Positions 61,610-64,000 of a DNA stretch of 64,000 nucleotides are shown here, one piece after another. The notes under the pieces are model-generated. The model saw only the letters and a list, made by a program, of their open reading frames with translations. It was not told the origin of the DNA and did not search any database. The position numbers and the translations under genes are program-made. Position 1 is the stretch's first letter; each line of letters starts with the position of its first letter. Location of the stretch: positions 310,001 through 374,000 of the forward strand of contig NZ_JAERQM010000002.1 of the NCBI RefSeq assembly GCF_019029495.1, read 5' to 3'. This DNA comes from Falsiroseomonas oleicola. GTDB lineage: Bacteria > Pseudomonadota > Alphaproteobacteria > Acetobacterales > Acetobacteraceae.

Positions 61610-61757
61610 TCCCTGGACCGCTGGATAGCACGGCTTCCCGGGGCTTCACAGGGGCATGCTCACGCCCGCGTGACTTGTATCTGGGCATCGGGGCTTTGCT
61701 TGCGCCGGGGCAGGGGACGATCCTAGCTTTCTTTGCCCAGGCTGTAGCGCATCGGCC

Positions 61758-61778
61758 GCCGGGGCGAAACGCCCCGGC
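61758..61778 (-). terminator. GC hairpin downstream of a Bug-protein gene
   Basis: A 9-bp stem GCCGGGGCG / CGCCCCGGC with loop AAA lies 62 bp beyond the stop of the minus-strand Bug gene. It may terminate that transcript before exoD. No T-run follows. Apart from this I see nothing clear in 61610-61839. Confidence 0.5.
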
Positions 61779-61839
61779 CTGTCGTCCACATGAAAAACGG
61801 TTGAAGATCAATCCACAAGGCGGCCAGCGCCGCCGCGGG

Positions 61840-62817
61840 CTATTGCGGCTGGAAATTCGCGATCCGCAGCAGCTCCGCATTTCGCGCGACATCGGCGACG
61901 ATGAAGCGCTCCGCCTCCTCCACCGTCTCGGCCACCGGTTCGAAGCCCAGGCCGGTCAGGCGCTGCACCACCTCCGGCTCCCGCAGCCCGGCGACGAGGG
62001 CGGCATTGATCCGATCCGCGATCTCCCGCGGCATGGCGCGGGGGCCCCAGACGCCGTACCAGGAATAGAATTCGAAGCCGGCCAGCCCGCCTTCGACTGC
62101 CGTCGGCAGTTCCGGCGCCAGGGGTGTGCGGGTGGGGGTGGCGATGGCGAGCCCGCGCAACTGCCCGCCGCGCACCAGCGGCAGCGTGGACAGCACGGGG
62201 TCGAACATCAACTGGGTATTGCCCGCCGCCACATCGGTCAGCGCCGGCGAACTGCCGCGATAGCCGACGATCTCGATATTGGCGCCGGTGACGCGGTTGA
62301 ACTCGATGCTGGCCAGGTGCCCGGCGGCGCCGAGGCTGCTGGTGGCGAAGGTCCAGCGCGCCGGATCGCGCTTCGCCGCCTCCACCACCGCCGCGATCGT
62401 GGTCTGCGGCAGGCGGGGGTTGGAGACCAGCACCAGCGGGCCGCGCGCGGTGCGGGCCAGGGGGATGAAATCCGCCACCGGGTCATAGGGCGCCGCCTTC
62501 ATCACATGACGCGCCATCGGGTGGATCGAGGCGGAGGCCAGGATGGTATAGCCATCGGGCGCGGCCTGGAGCACCGCCTGGCTGCCGATAGCGCCATTGG
62601 CCCCGGCGCGGTTTTCCACCACCACCGGGACGCCGAGCTTTTCCTGAAGTTTCTGGGCGGACAGCCGGGCCATGGCATCGGTCGCGGCGCCGGGTGTGTA
62701 GGGGACGATCATGCGGATCGGACGCGCCGGCCAGGCCTGGGCCAGGACCCGGGGGGCCGCGAGGGAGGATGCCAGCAGACCACCGCCTGCCGCCAGAATG
62801 CCACGCCTGTCGATCAT
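61840..62817 (-). CDS. Bug-family (TctC-like) solute-binding protein
   Basis: The 325-aa protein has the signal peptide DRRGILAAGGGLLASSLAAPRVLAQ, then WPARPIRMIVPYTPGAATDAMAR, VVVENRAGANGAIGSQAVL and GAAGHLASIEFNR, typical of Bug/TctC binders. It is the third such orphan in the window. The start is the ATG at 62817; a longer in-frame frame covers the divergent DUF1194 gene and is false. Ligand unknown. Confidence 0.9.
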   Translation of the reverse strand: MIDRRGILAAGGGLLASSLAAPRVLAQAWPARPIRMIVPYTPGAATDAMARLSAQKLQEKLGVPVVVENRAGANGAIGSQAVLQAAPDGYTILASASIHPMARHVMKAAPYDPVADFIPLARTARGPLVLVSNPRLPQTTIAAVVEAAKRDPARWTFATSSLGAAGHLASIEFNRVTGANIEIVGYRGSSPALTDVAAGNTQLMFDPVLSTLPLVRGGQLRGLAIATPTRTPLAPELPTAVEGGLAGFEFYSWYGVWGPRAMPREIADRINAALVAGLREPEVVQRLTGLGFEPVAETVEEAERFIVADVARNAELLRIANFQPQ

Positions 62818-62905
62818 CCTGCGCTCACCTGTCTTGTTCGTGAGGCATGCTGGCATCGGCCAGGCGGGGATGCAAACAGCTTCGTGGAACAGGATGGTTA
62901 TACCG

Positions 62906-63529
62906 ATGGATGACGTGGATATCGCCCTCTGCCTCGCCATGGATGTCTCCGCGAGCGTCGATTTCGCCGAGTTCAACCTGATGGCCGGCGGTACCGCTGC
63001 CGCCTTCCGCGACCCCGATGTGCTGGCCGCCGCCACCGCCGGGCCGCGCGGCGCGGCGGCGGTGGCGCTGCTGCTGTGGTCCGGACCCGGGGCGCAGGAC
63101 CTGGCGGTGGGCTGGACCCGCATCGCCGATGCGGCGGGGGCGGAGGCTTTGGCCGTCGCCATCGAGAACTGCCCGCGCCTGCCCCGCCCCGGCGCCACCG
63201 CGCTGGGGGAGGGGATGGCCGCCGGCCTCGCCGTGCTGGCCCGCGCGCCGGGCGACCCCACGCGACTGGTGCTCGATGTCTCGGGCGACGGCCGCCACAA
63301 TGCCGGGCGGGCGCCCGGGCCGGTGCGGGACCTGGCGGTGGCAGCGGGGCTGACGGTGAACGGCCTCGCCATCCTGAACGAGGAGCCGGACCTGCTGGAC
63401 CATTATGTGGCGGAGGTGATCGGCGGCCCCGGCAGCTTCGCCATGCCCTGCGCCGACACCATCGATTTCGCGGACGCCATCCTGCGCAAGCTGCGCCGGG
63501 AATTGCTGGGTGGCACCTTGGTCGTATAG
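62906..63529 (+). CDS. DUF1194 / von Willebrand A-like protein
   Basis: The 207-aa protein is DUF1194-like: ALCLAMDVSASVDFAEFNLM contains an Asp-x-Ser-x-Ser metal-adhesion-type site, and LVLDVSGDGRHNAG is a second hallmark. Most DUF1194 proteins I know start with a secretion signal; the start at 62906, or at 62894, has none, suggesting a cytoplasmic form. AGGATGG precedes the ATG. Function unknown. Its stop lies in a 15-bp tandem duplication. Confidence 0.75.
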   Translation: MDDVDIALCLAMDVSASVDFAEFNLMAGGTAAAFRDPDVLAAATAGPRGAAAVALLLWSGPGAQDLAVGWTRIADAAGAEALAVAIENCPRLPRPGATALGEGMAAGLAVLARAPGDPTRLVLDVSGDGRHNAGRAPGPVRDLAVAAGLTVNGLAILNEEPDLLDHYVAEVIGGPGSFAMPCADTIDFADAILRKLRRELLGGTLVV

Positions 63530-63553
63530 CCGGGGGTGGTATAGCCGGGGGGC
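63524..63553. repeat. 15-bp tandem duplication spanning the DUF1194 gene stop
   Basis: GTATAGCCGGGGG occurs at 63524-63536 and again at 63539-63551, a 15-bp period. The first copy contains the TAG stop; the second gives another in-frame TAG five codons later. Confidence 0.8.
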
Positions 63554-63577
63554 AATGCCTCAGACGGTGAAATCCCC

Positions 63578-64000
63578 ATGCTGCTGCTGATCCCCGGCCC
63601 CGTGCAGACCCGCCCCGAAGTCCGCGCCTGCATGGCCGAGGATATCGCCCCCTGGGACGAGGATTTCCGCGACGAATACGCCGCCATGCGGCCGCGCATC
63701 GTGCAGATCGCCGGTGGGGTGGAAGGGGTGCATGCCTCCATGCCGCTGCCGGGCTGCGGCCATATGATCATCGAGGCGGCGATCCGCACCTTCGTGCCCG
63801 CCGGCCGGAAGCTGCTGGTGGTGCGCAATGGCGGCTATGCCGAGCGTCTGGCACGGCTGGCGGAGACGGCGGGCCGGGTGGTGGTGGCGCTCGACGGGCC
63901 GGACGACGTGCCGATGTCGCCGGAGCGACTTGCCCAGGCATTGGCGGAGAACCCCGATTGCGGCCATGTCGCGCTGGTGGTCAGCGAGACCGGCACCGGC
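63578..64000 (+). CDS. PhnW-like 2-aminoethylphosphonate-pyruvate/class V aminotransferase (partial)
   Basis: The visible 141 residues begin MLLLIPGPVQTRPEVRACM and include APWDEDFRDEYAAMRPRI, the glycine-rich PLPGCGHMIIEAAIRTFVP and LLVVRNGGYAERL, then HVALVVSETGTG. This is the N-terminal half of a fold-type I, class V aminotransferase and most resembles PhnW; alanine-glyoxylate transaminases are close relatives. The PLP lysine is beyond the right edge. GGTGA precedes the ATG by 8 nt. A link to the CxPSR hydrolase at 41 kb in phosphonate use is only suggestive. Confidence 0.75.
   Translation, partial: MLLLIPGPVQTRPEVRACMAEDIAPWDEDFRDEYAAMRPRIVQIAGGVEGVHASMPLPGCGHMIIEAAIRTFVPAGRKLLVVRNGGYAERLARLAETAGRVVVALDGPDDVPMSPERLAQALAENPDCGHVALVVSETGTG

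Noticed and set aside
1-64000. CRISPR arrays, insertion sequences, rRNA operons
   Set aside because: Looked for spaced direct repeats, transposase motifs with terminal repeats, and rRNA signatures; none found.

Overview
The window is a very GC-rich (about 70% by eye) chromosomal segment of an alphaproteobacterium. The best fit is the Acetobacteraceae, close to Roseomonas. This is inferred from an F0-only ATP synthase cluster (I-a-c-b'-b), a CcrM-type GANTC methyltransferase, the mutY-DUF721-dsbA-smc neighbourhood, three orphan Bug-type solute-binding proteins, and several extracytoplasmic binding-protein uptake systems. I see no insertion sequence, prophage, integron, CRISPR array or rRNA. 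It is almost entirely core and metabolic DNA, densely packed, with many 4-bp ATGA stop/start overlaps.

Layout. 0-2 kb: flagellar stator genes in the order motB-motA (motA runs off the left edge), with a CtrA-like box upstream. 2-4.6 kb: an M15 peptidase, a PLP dehydratase and a FAD amine oxidoreductase. 4.7-10.5 kb: a complete sugar-type ABC importer (binding protein, two permeases, UgpC-like ATPase) with an LDH2-family dehydrogenase and a 60-aa membrane protein. 10.5-17.3 kb: a PA0069-type radical SAM protein, a two-glycosyltransferase/methyltransferase operon, rnhB, ccrM with three GANTC sites upstream, a zeta-like P-loop protein and bioY. 17.3-30.7 kb: an M48 lipoprotein, a chemoreceptor, mutY, DUF721, dsbA, smc, a cysteine-free SUOX-like secreted protein paired with a GGDEF-EAL protein, and a Bug protein. 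30.8-35.5 kb: an ABC exporter and the F0 operon, ending in a strong terminator. 35.5-46.2 kb: a family-5 binding protein, ilvE, a small zincin, phhB, a LivK-like and a Bug binding protein, a CxPSR sulfatase/phosphonate monoester hydrolase, and a sugar ABC importer without an ATPase gene. 46.2-53.9 kb: flavin reductase, DUF3047, GNAT, a DUF2235/Tle1-like hydrolase of atypical composition, a CoA-transferase operon and an EamA transporter. 53.9-64 kb: tRNA-Leu(CAA), a cupin, otsB-otsA, an acyltransferase, a BtuB-like receptor under a cobalamin riboswitch, two tandem exoD genes, a Bug protein, DUF1194 and a PhnW-like aminotransferase cut by the right edge.

The most unusual signal is a roughly 75-nt intergenic element present twice (14.2 kb and 50.2 kb) that folds into four consecutive hairpins. 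Nearly all differences between the copies are compensatory base-pair changes or lie in loops, so the structure itself appears to be conserved. Copy B sits between the two subunit genes of a CoA-transferase. Other points of interest are four gene ends where a short tandem duplication spans the stop codon, the GANTC cluster before ccrM, two CtrA-like boxes, and the SUOX-like/GGDEF-EAL pair. Functional assignments come from motifs and remembered family features; no database search was run.
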